Positions 44,333 through 52,923 of a stretch of DNA of 64,000 nt are shown one piece after another; position 1 is the first letter of the stretch, and every line of letters starts with the position of its first letter. The notes beneath the pieces were generated by a model, which did no database searches, had not been told where the DNA came from, and saw only the letters and a list, made by a program, of their open reading frames with translations. The stretch spans positions 1,302,001-1,366,000 of the forward strand of contig NZ_NEVM01000001.1 of assembly GCF_002261225.1 (NCBI RefSeq). Reading direction: 5' to 3'. A program made the position numbers and the translations under genes. Source of the DNA: Bordetella genomosp. 10. GTDB lineage: Bacteria > Pseudomonadota > Gammaproteobacteria > Burkholderiales > Burkholderiaceae_B.

Positions 44333-44503
44333 ATGGTACGAGCCGTCATGTTGAATGAGCCCGCCGAAGGGACCCGTCAACCGCAAGCCGGGATCGTCGA
44401 TCTGAACGACGACGAACTGGCCCGGGGAGCCGTGATTTCGGCCGCCCCACGGCTTATCGAGGGGAAGGTTCGCGGCAGGGCCATCGTCGACGTCAACCGG
44501 TAA
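44333..44503 (+). pseudogene. Internally deleted AcuI/YhdH-type reductase remnant (56 codons)
   Basis: An ATG with a good ribosome-binding site (GAGGAG) opens a 56-codon frame ending 15 bp before the acyl-CoA ligase. The start MVRAVMLNEPAEG with IVDLNDDEL resembles the N-terminus of quinone-oxidoreductase-like acryloyl-CoA reductases, and the end LIEGKVRGRAIVDVN is their C-terminus; the roughly 270 residues between, including the Rossmann domain, are missing without loss of frame. It is likely still translated but cannot be catalytic. Confidence 0.6.
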
Positions 44504-44518
44504 GCGGAGGCTCGAACC

Positions 44519-46138
44519 ATGGCTACCGAGACCGGCCATCCGCGGGATATCGGGCGCGGAGAACGCACTGCCGGCGATAATGCGCCCCCATGCAATGGCG
44601 AGTGCCCGGGCGACACCCGCATGCATCAGGCCATTCTGCGTTGGGCCGGCATCACGCCCGACGCGCCCGCCTTGACGGATGCCCATGGCACCTGGTCCTA
44701 TCGCCAATTCCGCGACGCCGTCGCCGCGGCGGCCGATTTCATGGCCCAGCGCGGCGTCCGGGCGGGCGATCGCGTCATGCTCATCGGCGAAAACGGAAGC
44801 GCGCTGGCGGCCTTCATTTTCGCCGCGAGCACGCTCGATGCCTGTGCCGTCCTGGAGAATGCGCGCCGGGCGCCGCAGGAAGTCGACCGTATCCGCGCGC
44901 ATGCCGATCCTCGCCTGGTTATCTATTTGACGCGCGACTCGTCGGACGCGGCGGCGCATGCCAGGCAAGCGGAGGCGCTCACGCTCGACGTCCCCGCGTT
45001 CGGCGAGGTCGCGATATCCCATGACCGCCCCGAAGCGGCGCCCGATACTGTCGCCGGCACGCGCGACGACGTCGTCGCGCTGATATACACCACCGGTACG
45101 ACGGGCGCGCCCAAGGGCGTCATGGTGCGGCATGGCGGCCTGATGTATCTCGCGGCCACGGTGCGCCAGCTTCGCGCCATCTCCGCCCGAGACCGCGCAT
45201 ATTGCGTCTTGCCCATCACCCACATCATGGGCCTGGCCATCGTCCTCGGCGGAACGCTGCGCGCCGGCGCGCATCTCTACCTGATCGCAAAATTCGACGC
45301 CGCGGAGTGCGCGTCGATGTTGGCGAACGCGCATATTTCCATGTTGCAGGGCGCGCCGGCGATGTTTGCCAAGCTCCTGCAATTCCACCATGCCCACCCG
45401 TTCGAATGCCCGGACTTGCGTTTCATCGCGACCGGCGGCGCGCCCCTGGATGCTTCGCTCAAGACGCAATGCGAGGCCGTGTTCGGCGTCGCCCTGCATA
45501 ACGGCTACGGACTGACGGAGGGGGCGAGCCTGTGCTTCACGCGGCTCGACGACCCGCCGCCGGATAGCAGTGTCGGCCGTCCGCTGCCCGGCGTCTCGGT
45601 GCGCATCGTCAGCCCTGCCGGCGAGCATCTGCCCCAGGGCCAGGTCGGCGAACTGTGGGTTCAAGCTCCCCAGATGATGAAGGGCTACTTCCGCGACCCC
45701 GCGCTCACACGGCGGGTTCTCACCGAGGACGGTTGGTTCAATACCGAAGACCTGGCCACGCTTGACGCGGCGGGCAGCGTGCACATCGTCGGCAGGACCA
45801 AGGATCTCATTGCCTGCAATGGCTTCAAGGTCTATCCCCTGGAGGTCGAGGACGCCTTGAACGAGCACCCGGGCATCGTCCACAGCGCGGTAGTCGGCCG
45901 CGGAACGATGGGCAGCGAAGACGTCATCGCCTTCGTCGAGCTGGCCGACGGCGACGCGCCTTTCGACCTGGACCTGCTGAGGAAAATCTTCGCGGAGCGC
46001 ATCTCTCCTTATAAGAAACCGCGAGAGATCTACGCGATGGCCTCGCTGCCGTCGTCGCCGAACGGAAAAGTGCTGAAAAGCCAGTTGCGGTCCATGCTGG
46101 CCGATGGAAAGACCGAGGAATTGACGCGCATTCTTTAG
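44519..46138 (+). CDS. AMP-forming acyl-CoA synthetase (ligase)
   Basis: 539-residue ANL-superfamily enzyme: ATP loop LIYTTGTTGAPKGVM, NGYGLTEGAS, hinge GWFNTEDLATLDAAG, VGRTKDLIACNGFKVYPLEVE and catalytic lysine in PNGKVLKSQ. It activates a carboxylic acid to its CoA ester through an adenylate. The N-terminal 35 residues are poorly conserved, so an internal start (for example the ATG before HQAILRWAG) is possible. First intact gene of the TetR-divergent operon. Confidence 0.9.
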   Translation: MATETGHPRDIGRGERTAGDNAPPCNGECPGDTRMHQAILRWAGITPDAPALTDAHGTWSYRQFRDAVAAAADFMAQRGVRAGDRVMLIGENGSALAAFIFAASTLDACAVLENARRAPQEVDRIRAHADPRLVIYLTRDSSDAAAHARQAEALTLDVPAFGEVAISHDRPEAAPDTVAGTRDDVVALIYTTGTTGAPKGVMVRHGGLMYLAATVRQLRAISARDRAYCVLPITHIMGLAIVLGGTLRAGAHLYLIAKFDAAECASMLANAHISMLQGAPAMFAKLLQFHHAHPFECPDLRFIATGGAPLDASLKTQCEAVFGVALHNGYGLTEGASLCFTRLDDPPPDSSVGRPLPGVSVRIVSPAGEHLPQGQVGELWVQAPQMMKGYFRDPALTRRVLTEDGWFNTEDLATLDAAGSVHIVGRTKDLIACNGFKVYPLEVEDALNEHPGIVHSAVVGRGTMGSEDVIAFVELADGDAPFDLDLLRKIFAERISPYKKPREIYAMASLPSSPNGKVLKSQLRSMLADGKTEELTRIL

Positions 46139-46182
46139 CCGCGCCGCGAACGAAAAACATCCCTTGCCACAAAGGAGCAGCC

Positions 46183-46938
46183 ATGCAGGACGAGACAAAC
46201 GCCGTGACGTACGAATCGCAAGATGGCGTTGCGACGATCACGATCAACCGGCCCAAGCAGATGAACGCCATCGACGGCGCCGTGGAGGAAGGGCTCGCCC
46301 AGGCGTGGCGGCGCTTCAACGCCTCCGAACAGGACAGGGTTGCCGTGTTGACCGGGGCGGGAGATCGCGCTTTCTCGTCGGGGCGCGATCGGGACATGAC
46401 CGAGCCGCCGGACTACCGGCGATTCACGCCGGGCGGCGTCATCCAGGTCGACAAGCCCATCATCGCGGCGGTCAGCGGCTGGGTGGTAGGGGGATCGATC
46501 GTGCTCGTGCAAATGGCCGACCTTTGCATTGCCACGGAAAATACGCGATTCGTATTCCCGGAAGCCAAGCTGGGCTTCGGCGGCGGATTCATCGCGTCGA
46601 TCGCGGGCCGCATTCCCCATAAGATCGCCATGGAACTCATGTTGCTCGGCGAAGAGATCGGCGTGCAGCGCATGTACGAGGTCGGCTTCGTGAATCGTAT
46701 CGTCCCCGCGGGTGAGCATCTGGCGGTGGCGCAGGATATGGCGCGGCGGCTGGCAAGGAATTCCACGCTGGTTATCCAGATGTTCAAGCGCTTTACCGCC
46801 GCCGTCCTGCCCAAGAGTCCTGTCGAGGCAAGTTCGGTCGCGTTGCGCGAAATCGAAGCCATGGCCGCCAGCGCGGATTTCCACGAGGGCGTCGCGGCGA
46901 TTCGTGAGAAACGCGCGCCGATATTCCAGGGTAAGTGA
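46183..46938 (+). CDS. Enoyl-CoA hydratase/isomerase (crotonase) family protein
   Basis: 251-residue crotonase. The oxyanion-hole loops and PEAKLGFGGG are present, with Glu127 at the second catalytic position, but the first catalytic Glu of hydratases is replaced by Val107 (VGGSIVLVQMADL). That pattern occurs in isomerases, decarboxylases and other divergent members, so simple hydration is not assured. 44 bp after the ligase, in the same operon. Confidence 0.88.
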   Translation: MQDETNAVTYESQDGVATITINRPKQMNAIDGAVEEGLAQAWRRFNASEQDRVAVLTGAGDRAFSSGRDRDMTEPPDYRRFTPGGVIQVDKPIIAAVSGWVVGGSIVLVQMADLCIATENTRFVFPEAKLGFGGGFIASIAGRIPHKIAMELMLLGEEIGVQRMYEVGFVNRIVPAGEHLAVAQDMARRLARNSTLVIQMFKRFTAAVLPKSPVEASSVALREIEAMAASADFHEGVAAIREKRAPIFQGK

Positions 46939-47017
46939 GCAACTCGAAACCGCCACGGGCGGCCGGGCGTTCGAACCGACGATCGTCCGATGACGATAGG
47001 CGCGTCGGCGGCGGAGA

Positions 47018-47040
47018 CCTGAACGGTTTTTCCGTTCAGG
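47018..47040. terminator. Perfect 9-bp hairpin after the crotonase gene
   Basis: CCTGAACGG-TTTTT-CCGTTCAGG is an exact stem with five-base loop, 80 bp after the crotonase stop and 100 bp before the Bug start. There is no T-run after it, so it is a weak intrinsic terminator or an mRNA-stabilising hairpin separating the two gene groups. Confidence 0.45.
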
Positions 47041-47140
47041 CGGGCGAGGATCGGCTGGAAATATGCGTTTCGAATGTTGGGATATTGATCCTTATTATTA
47101 GGACGCAATGATTCCACATAAAAATTCGGAGACAAATATC

Positions 47141-48106
47141 ATGCTATCCAACCTGCACAGGATTTCCCGTCTGCTTTCGGTGGCCGTCCTCGGTCTGGCT
47201 GCCAGCGTGGCCCATGCCGCCTGGCCGGACAAGCCGATCACGCTCATCGTGCCTTATCCGCCAGGCGGGAATACGGATATCCTGGGACGCCTGTTGGCGA
47301 CCCATCTGGGCAACAGCCTCAAGCAAACCGTCGTTGTCGAGAATCGGCCCGGCGCGGGCAGCATGCTGGGTTCATATCAGGTGGTGCGCGCGGCGCCGGA
47401 TGGCTACACCTTTCTCCTGGGCAGCATCGCGAATGTGTTGAACCAGTATTTCTACAAGAATCCGTCCTTCGACATGAACAAGGACCTGGTTCCCGTCGCT
47501 CAACTCGTCAATGTGCCCAACTACCTCGCGGTGGGGCCCAAGGAAAAGTTGCGGACCGTTTCCGACATCATCGCCTATGCGAAGGCCAATCCCGAGAAGC
47601 TGAGCTGCGCCAACACCGGCATAGGGACAAGCACCTACCTCTCCTGCGAAATGCTGCGGACGATGACGGGAATAAAAATCGTGAACGTGCCCTACAAAGG
47701 CGGCGTCGCCGCCATGCAGGACGTCATGGGCGGCCAGGCCAATATGGTGATTGCCAACGAGGCATTGGCGTATATCAACGACAAGCGGCTGATCGGCGTC
47801 GCCGTCACGTCGGAACACCGTAGCTCGCTCGCGCCTGACCTGCCGCCGATCTCGGATACTGTCCCGGGGTTCGACGTCAATTCTTGGTACGGCGTTTTCG
47901 CGCCGGTGGGCGTGCCGCAGGACATCATCGATCGCGTGTCGCGCGAGGCCAGTGCGATGCTCAAGGACAAAGCGGTGCTGGAACGGCTCAAGATTCTCGG
48001 CGCCACCCCGGTCGGAAGCTCGCCGAAGGAATTCCAGGCCTTCGTCAAATCCGAGATGACGAAGTGGGGCAAGGAGACCCGAAAAATGGATCTGAAGCCC
48101 GAATGA
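47141..48106 (+). CDS. Bug-family (TctC-like) tripartite tricarboxylate receptor
   Basis: 321-residue periplasmic receptor; ATG 47141 (MLSNLHRISRLLSVAVL) follows GGAGA and gives a signal peptide ending at AHA. Motifs are WPDKPITLIVPYPPGGNTD, VVENRPGAGSMLGSYQVVRA and NVPYKGGVAAMQDVMGG. It precedes an enolase-superfamily gene, suggesting capture of a hydroxy- or sugar acid used by this cluster. Confidence 0.93.
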   Translation: MLSNLHRISRLLSVAVLGLAASVAHAAWPDKPITLIVPYPPGGNTDILGRLLATHLGNSLKQTVVVENRPGAGSMLGSYQVVRAAPDGYTFLLGSIANVLNQYFYKNPSFDMNKDLVPVAQLVNVPNYLAVGPKEKLRTVSDIIAYAKANPEKLSCANTGIGTSTYLSCEMLRTMTGIKIVNVPYKGGVAAMQDVMGGQANMVIANEALAYINDKRLIGVAVTSEHRSSLAPDLPPISDTVPGFDVNSWYGVFAPVGVPQDIIDRVSREASAMLKDKAVLERLKILGATPVGSSPKEFQAFVKSEMTKWGKETRKMDLKPE

Positions 48107-48201
48107 AGAATGAACGATCCCTGCGCGCCCTGCGGCTCGATCTTGCTGTCGCGCGCGGCGCCTCGGGAAATACCGCGATTGGTCCTTGAGGGAAATGATC
48201 C

Positions 48202-49404
48202 ATGAAAGTGACTTCGATTGAGAGCATTCTTTGCGACGCCGGCTGGCGCAACTACTTCTTCCTCAAGATATGCACGGACAAGGGCATCGTCGGCTGGAGC
48301 GAGTATGACGAGGGTTTCGGGTCGCCCGGCGTCGGCGCCATCATCGAACAGCTCGGAAAACGGCTGGTGGGGCAGAACGTGCATGACCATGAGCGCTTCT
48401 TCCAGGAAGCGAGTTGCCTGACCCGGCCCGCGCCCGGCAGCGTCATCGCCCAGGCGATGGGCGCCATCGAGAACGCGCTTCTGGACGCGAAGGCGAAAGA
48501 CCTGGGTGTCCCGTGTTATGAGCTGCTGGGTGGAAAGGTCCGCAACCACATACCGGTCTATTGGTCGCACTGCGCAACGTGGCGCATCAATCATCCGGCG
48601 CTGTATCCGCCGGCGATTACCGACCTGGAGGGCGTGAAGCGTGCGGCCGCCGAGGTGAAGCAGCGAGGTTTCAGCGCGCTCAAGACCAATCTGTTCATCT
48701 TCGACGAGGGCGATGCCTATGCCTGGCGTCCCGGCTTCGCGGTGCCTTTCGCGCCCGCCTTGAACGTGGACCGGAAGCTGATCGGAAACGTCCAGCGGCA
48801 GTTGGAGGCGCTGCGCAGCGGCGCCGGTCCGGACGTGGATATCCTCATCGACTTCAATTTCAATGCCAAGCCGGAAGGCATGCTGAAGCTGCTCAGGGCG
48901 ATTGCGGACGTCGATATATTCTGGGTGGAGACCGACAGCTTCAACGCGAAGGCGCTGGCCTATGTCCGGGATCACAGTCCGCATCCGATCGCGTCGTGCG
49001 AGACCCTGATCGGCGTCAGGGGATTCATGCCTTTCCTGGAGCACCAGGCCGTCGATGTGGCGATCGTCGATACGGTGTGGAATGGCGTCTGGCAGTCGAT
49101 GAAGATCGCGGCCGTGTGCGAGGCGCATGACGTCAATATTGCCCCGCACAATTTCTACGGCGATCTCTGCACCATGATGAATGTGCACTTCGCGGCGGCT
49201 GTTCCCAATCTGCGTATCATGGAAACGGACGTAGACCGTTTGCCGTGGGAGAACGAGCTCTTTACCCACCAGCCCGAGTTCCGCGACGGCCAGCTCGTCG
49301 TGCCTGACCGCCCGGGCTGGGGCACCGAGCCTGTCGAGGCGGCGTTGCGGGCGCGGCCGCCCAAGAGTACGGGCGGTTTGCTGCAGTACAAGCGGGCAGG
49401 CTGA
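48202..49404 (+). CDS. Mandelate racemase/muconate lactonizing (enolase superfamily) enzyme
   Basis: 400-residue enolase-superfamily protein: capping domain at the N-terminus, then a barrel with metal ligands in ILIDFNFN (Asp), FWVETDS (Glu) and IASCETL (Glu), and His in NIAPHNFYGD. These resemble galactonate dehydratase-like acid-sugar dehydratases. The usual GExH lid residues differ (SCETL), so the substrate cannot be named. Confidence 0.87.
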   Translation: MKVTSIESILCDAGWRNYFFLKICTDKGIVGWSEYDEGFGSPGVGAIIEQLGKRLVGQNVHDHERFFQEASCLTRPAPGSVIAQAMGAIENALLDAKAKDLGVPCYELLGGKVRNHIPVYWSHCATWRINHPALYPPAITDLEGVKRAAAEVKQRGFSALKTNLFIFDEGDAYAWRPGFAVPFAPALNVDRKLIGNVQRQLEALRSGAGPDVDILIDFNFNAKPEGMLKLLRAIADVDIFWVETDSFNAKALAYVRDHSPHPIASCETLIGVRGFMPFLEHQAVDVAIVDTVWNGVWQSMKIAAVCEAHDVNIAPHNFYGDLCTMMNVHFAAAVPNLRIMETDVDRLPWENELFTHQPEFRDGQLVVPDRPGWGTEPVEAALRARPPKSTGGLLQYKRAG

Positions 49405-49425
49405 CCTGGCCTGCGCGTTTTTATC

Positions 49426-49459
49426 GCCCGGCCGCAGGGGCGGCCGGGCATGTTTTCTT
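49426..49459 (+). terminator. Intrinsic terminator after the enolase-superfamily gene
   Basis: GCCCGGCCGC-AGGG-GCGGCCGGGC is a perfect 10-bp GC-rich stem followed by a T-rich stretch (ATGTTTTCTTT). It stands between the enolase-superfamily gene and the AhpD-like gene; a T-run also precedes the stem, so it could work in both directions. Confidence 0.75.
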
Positions 49460-49475
49460 TCGAGGAGTCCACATC

Positions 49476-49820
49476 ATGATGAATAACTGGGTCGATCAAC
49501 TCTCGAATCTCCGCGCGGGCGCCAAGACGTTCGCGGAAACGAATCCCGCCATGGTCAAGGCATACGGCGGCCTCAATCAGGCCTTGGGAGAGGCCAAGCA
49601 CCTGGATGCCAAGACGCGCGAGTTGATTGCATTGGCGGTCGCGGTCACGACGCGTTGCGACGGCTGCATTTCTTCGCACGCCGCGGCGGCGCAGAAGGCG
49701 GGCGCCACGGTCGGGGAGGTCAGCGAGGCGCTCGGCACGGCCTTGGCCTTGAACGCCGGCGCCGCCTATGTCTACTCGGTGCGCGCGTTGGAAGCCTTCG
49801 GCCAGTTCGAAGGCAAGTAG
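49476..49820 (+). CDS. Carboxymuconolactone decarboxylase/AhpD-family protein
   Basis: 114-residue all-helical protein with the AhpD-type redox motif CDGC at residues 61-64 and His68 (CDGCISSHAAAAQKAG). Such proteins are alkylhydroperoxidase-like or gamma-carboxymuconolactone decarboxylase-like. ATG 49476 follows GAGGAG. It is downstream of a terminator, so it may have its own promoter. Confidence 0.9.
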   Translation: MMNNWVDQLSNLRAGAKTFAETNPAMVKAYGGLNQALGEAKHLDAKTRELIALAVAVTTRCDGCISSHAAAAQKAGATVGEVSEALGTALALNAGAAYVYSVRALEAFGQFEGK

Positions 49821-50146
49821 GCAATACGCGGGCGGGTTGGAAAACCTGCCGGCCGGGCGGTCGCATCCGATAGATTATTTTTTAGTCGTGCGACGCGCTC
49901 GGCGGGCGCGATATCCGGGAGGAGGGGTGGACTTTGTTGGCGTTCCTGATCGCTTGCCAGGATTCCCTGGCGTTGTCGTTTTCACCTTGGTTCGTTTTCT
50001 TAATGGTGATTTAATCCTGGGGCTGTAAAATCCACAGGGTCTATATTTATCTATAAAAATCAAAGACTTATTGATTGATCTTGATCAATTGAATAAATCC
50101 CGGGAGCCCCGAAAATCCACGGCACGACCGTCAATGGATTTTCACC
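49821..50146. other. 326-bp intergenic region upstream of the cytochrome gene
   Basis: No gene. It becomes AT-rich from about 50010 (AAAATCCACAGGGTCTATAT and TTATCTATAAAAATC), then contains the FNR-type dyad at 50074-50089. The promoter of the pentahaem cytochrome is expected here. Confidence 0.6.
50074..50089. promoter_or_regulatory. FNR/Anr-type box
   Basis: ATTGAT-CTTG-ATCAAT contains a perfect TTGAT-N4-ATCAA consensus (50075-50088), the binding site of the oxygen-sensing regulators FNR and Anr. Its centre is 65 bp before the cytochrome start codon, a distance compatible with activation at low oxygen. Confidence 0.7.
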
Positions 50147-52366
50147 GTGGACAAGATCAAGAACGCAGAAACCCAGCTTCCCACCCCCCGCGGACGCAAT
50201 CCGCTGCGAGCGTTTTCAGCGCGCCGTTCGAAACGCATGGCCGCCCTGCTGGGAGGCATTTCCCTGGCCTGGCTGGCGGCTTCGGCCCAGAACGAGCCGG
50301 CCTCGCCGCATGTGCAGATCCCGCAGATCATCGACGACCTGCCCGCCGATTATGCGGCTGGCCTTACCCCACAGCAGCGCGAGCAGGTCGATCTGGGCCG
50401 CTATGTCGCGCGCCTGGGCGACTGCGTAGCCTGTCACACCGGAGACAAGTCCAAGCCCCTGGCCGGCGGCCTGGCGTTGGAAACGCCATTCGGCAAGCTC
50501 TATTCCACCAATATCACGCCGGACAAGGCCACGGGCATCGGCGGTTATAGCCTCGAGAAATTCGAGCGCGCCATGCGCAAGGGCGTGGCGGCGGATGGAC
50601 ACAACCTGTACCCGGCGATGCCTTATCCGTCCTACGCCAGGATGACGCCGGAGGACATCAAGGCGCTTTACGCCTACCTGATGCAGGGCGTCAAACCCGT
50701 GGAACAGGCCAACCGGCCTTCCGACATGGGGTTCCCGTTCAACCAGCGCTGGGGCCTGTCGATCTGGAACTGGATTTTCCTGGACGACGAACCTTTCCGG
50801 CCGCTGGAAGGCAAGGGGGACGTGTGGAACCGGGGCGCCTATCTGGTTCAGGGCCTGGGCCACTGTGGCGCGTGCCACACGCCGCGCGGATTCGCTTTCC
50901 AGGAAAAAACCATGACCGGCGAAGGCGGCAACGGCCATCTGTTCCTGGCGGGAGAGACCGTTGAGGGCTGGCGCGCGCTGAGCCTGCGCAACCTGTGGAC
51001 GCCGGAGGAAACCGCCGAGCTGCTCAAGACCGGACGCAACAAGCACGGCACGGTGTCAGGCAATATGGTGGACGTGGTGCAGCACTCGTCGCAATACATG
51101 ACCGATGCCGATCTGCTGGCCATCGGCACTTACCTGAAATCGCTGCCGCCGGGCAAGGACGACCTGCCCATGCAGGCGGCGCAGGGCCCGGCGCCGGCCA
51201 TCGCGCCGCGCCAGGCCGGCGGCGCGGCCACGCCCGGCGATATGCCCGTCGGCCTTTTCACCACGCGCGGCGGCCTGGGCTACCTGCAGTTCTGTGCGGA
51301 CTGCCACCGCGCCAACGGCGAGGGCGTGCCCGATGCCTTCCCGTCGCTGGCCGGCAACAACAGCCTGCAATCGCAGGATCCGTCCACGCTGATTCACATC
51401 ATGCTCACGGGCTGGCGCGCGCCCGTCACGCAAAGCCACGCACGGCCCCTGACGATGCCTTCGTTCGCGCAACTGGGCGACCAGGAGATCGCCGACATCC
51501 TGAACTTCACGCGCCGCGCCTGGGGCCGCGCCGACGCGCGCGACATCAAGGTCGGCGAAGTGAGCAGCGCCCGCAAGCAGCTCGATGCCGCGGCCGAAAA
51601 CCATCGTCCGTTCGAGACGCCGCGCCTGGCGGAGATGCTGAAGGAAAAGAACGCCGATCAACTGGTGCTGGGCGCGCGCCTGAACATCGACACGGCGCGC
51701 ATGCTGCCCAATAACGTCGGCAACAAGCTCAACTGCGCCAGTTGCCATCTGAACGCGGGCACCGTGGCCGACGGTTCTCCCTATGTCGGCGTTTCGGCCT
51801 TCTTCCCCAGCTATGCCGCGCGCGCGGGCCGCATCATCACGCTGGAGGACCGCATCAACGGGTGCTTCCAGCGTTCGATGGACGGCAAGCCGCTGCCCAT
51901 CGCCAGCGACGAGATGAAGGCCATGGTCGCCTATTTCGATTGGATGAAGGGCGCGACCAAGCCGGAGGACAAGGTGGAAGGCCGTGGCGTGGGCAAGATC
52001 GACCAGACGCTCATTCCCAATATCGAGAACGGCAAGCGCATCTATACGGCCCAGTGCGCGCTATGCCATGGCGCGAACGGCGAGGGCGTCAGGAACGCCA
52101 GGGGCGACATGGTCTATCCCCCGCTTTGGGGCAGCGAGTCCTTCAACATCGGCGCCGGCATGGCCCGCACCTACACGGCGGCGGCCTTCGTCAAACGTAA
52201 TATGCCCATCGCGTTCGGCACGCATTTCCCGCTGGGGCAGGGGGGACTCACCGACCAGGAAGCGGTGGACGTGGCGGGGTACTTCACCCACATGGACCGG
52301 CCGGATTTCGCGGCCAAGGTCAAGGACTGGCCGAAGGACAAGAAGCCGGCGGATGCGCGTTATTGA
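50147..52366 (+). CDS. Pentahaem cytochrome c: trihaem electron carrier fused to TsdA thiosulfate dehydrogenase
   Basis: 739-residue protein with five CxxCH sites at residues 93-97, 240-244, 383-387, 530-534 and 637-641. Residues 80-460 resemble the trihaem cytochrome subunits of membrane alcohol/gluconate dehydrogenases. Residues 490-739 are a TsdA domain: NNVGNKLNCASCHLNAGTV, AFFPSYAARAGRIITLEDRI and Cys573 (INGCFQRSM), the cysteine that ligates the active-site haem in TsdA; Met686 is a candidate ligand for the second haem. TsdA converts thiosulfate to tetrathionate. The basic N-terminus (RRSKRMAALLGGISLAWLAA) exports it. GTG start. Natural TsdB-TsdA fusions are known, but with a dihaem TsdB. 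Confidence 0.85.
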   Translation: MDKIKNAETQLPTPRGRNPLRAFSARRSKRMAALLGGISLAWLAASAQNEPASPHVQIPQIIDDLPADYAAGLTPQQREQVDLGRYVARLGDCVACHTGDKSKPLAGGLALETPFGKLYSTNITPDKATGIGGYSLEKFERAMRKGVAADGHNLYPAMPYPSYARMTPEDIKALYAYLMQGVKPVEQANRPSDMGFPFNQRWGLSIWNWIFLDDEPFRPLEGKGDVWNRGAYLVQGLGHCGACHTPRGFAFQEKTMTGEGGNGHLFLAGETVEGWRALSLRNLWTPEETAELLKTGRNKHGTVSGNMVDVVQHSSQYMTDADLLAIGTYLKSLPPGKDDLPMQAAQGPAPAIAPRQAGGAATPGDMPVGLFTTRGGLGYLQFCADCHRANGEGVPDAFPSLAGNNSLQSQDPSTLIHIMLTGWRAPVTQSHARPLTMPSFAQLGDQEIADILNFTRRAWGRADARDIKVGEVSSARKQLDAAAENHRPFETPRLAEMLKEKNADQLVLGARLNIDTARMLPNNVGNKLNCASCHLNAGTVADGSPYVGVSAFFPSYAARAGRIITLEDRINGCFQRSMDGKPLPIASDEMKAMVAYFDWMKGATKPEDKVEGRGVGKIDQTLIPNIENGKRIYTAQCALCHGANGEGVRNARGDMVYPPLWGSESFNIGAGMARTYTAAAFVKRNMPIAFGTHFPLGQGGLTDQEAVDVAGYFTHMDRPDFAAKVKDWPKDKKPADARY

Positions 52367-52405
52367 TGGGAGCGCAGGCGGGGGGCATCGGGCGATGGAC
52401 TGACA

Positions 52406-52427
52406 GCCGGCCAGTCTCCTGGCCGGC
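52406..52427. terminator. Perfect 9-bp GC hairpin after the cytochrome gene
   Basis: GCCGGCCAG-TCTC-CTGGCCGGC lies 40 bp after the cytochrome stop. The stem is exact and GC-rich, but no T-run follows, so termination may be inefficient or Rho-dependent. Confidence 0.5.
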
Positions 52428-52497
52428 GCACGCGCGGCAAGCGGAGGTCTGTGGGGTAGGATTCGCGCCGGTGCGCGCGGCCGAGGACGCCCGCGGT

Positions 52498-52791
52498 TCA
52501 GTCCGCGGGCAACCGCTTTTGAACGCGGATATGTCCAGGCTCGCCGGCGGGCGCGAGGCGCCATGCCCGCGCCGCCACGTCCGTTCCGTGTTGCGTGCGA
52601 TAAGCCGGCATCCGGAGCACGGCGAAATCCTTGTGCGCTTCCAATAAGCATCCGGTGGCTAGCACGCCGTCGCTGAATTCCACCAGCATGTCGTCGTCCG
52701 CAGACAGCCGGGTGTCGTCCGGGGTGTCGAGGCAGCGCAGCCGGGCGCCGGGGTAGAGGTGCGTGTGGTTGGCAGAGAAGCGCCAGAGCAT
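52498..52791 (-). CDS. Hypothetical protein (97 aa)
   Basis: 97-residue protein without a recognised domain; no signal or membrane segment. ATG 52791 follows AAGGGAGA on the minus strand, and its composition is that of a normal soluble small protein (MLWRFSANHTHLYPGARLR start, a central LVEFSDGVLATG strand pattern). It stands alone between the cytochrome and a thioesterase gene. Function not known. Confidence 0.6.
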   Translation of the reverse strand: MLWRFSANHTHLYPGARLRCLDTPDDTRLSADDDMLVEFSDGVLATGCLLEAHKDFAVLRMPAYRTQHGTDVAARAWRLAPAGEPGHIRVQKRLPAD

Positions 52792-52923
52792 GGAAAGTCT
52801 CCCTTGTGCTCAGGGACATCGGTCAGGAATTCTATCATTCGTATGTGGGCGGGCGCGGGCGGCAAGGTCGCGCGGGTATGATCGCCGGGATAACTGTCAT
52901 ACGTTTCCCGTAGGAGATAAAAG

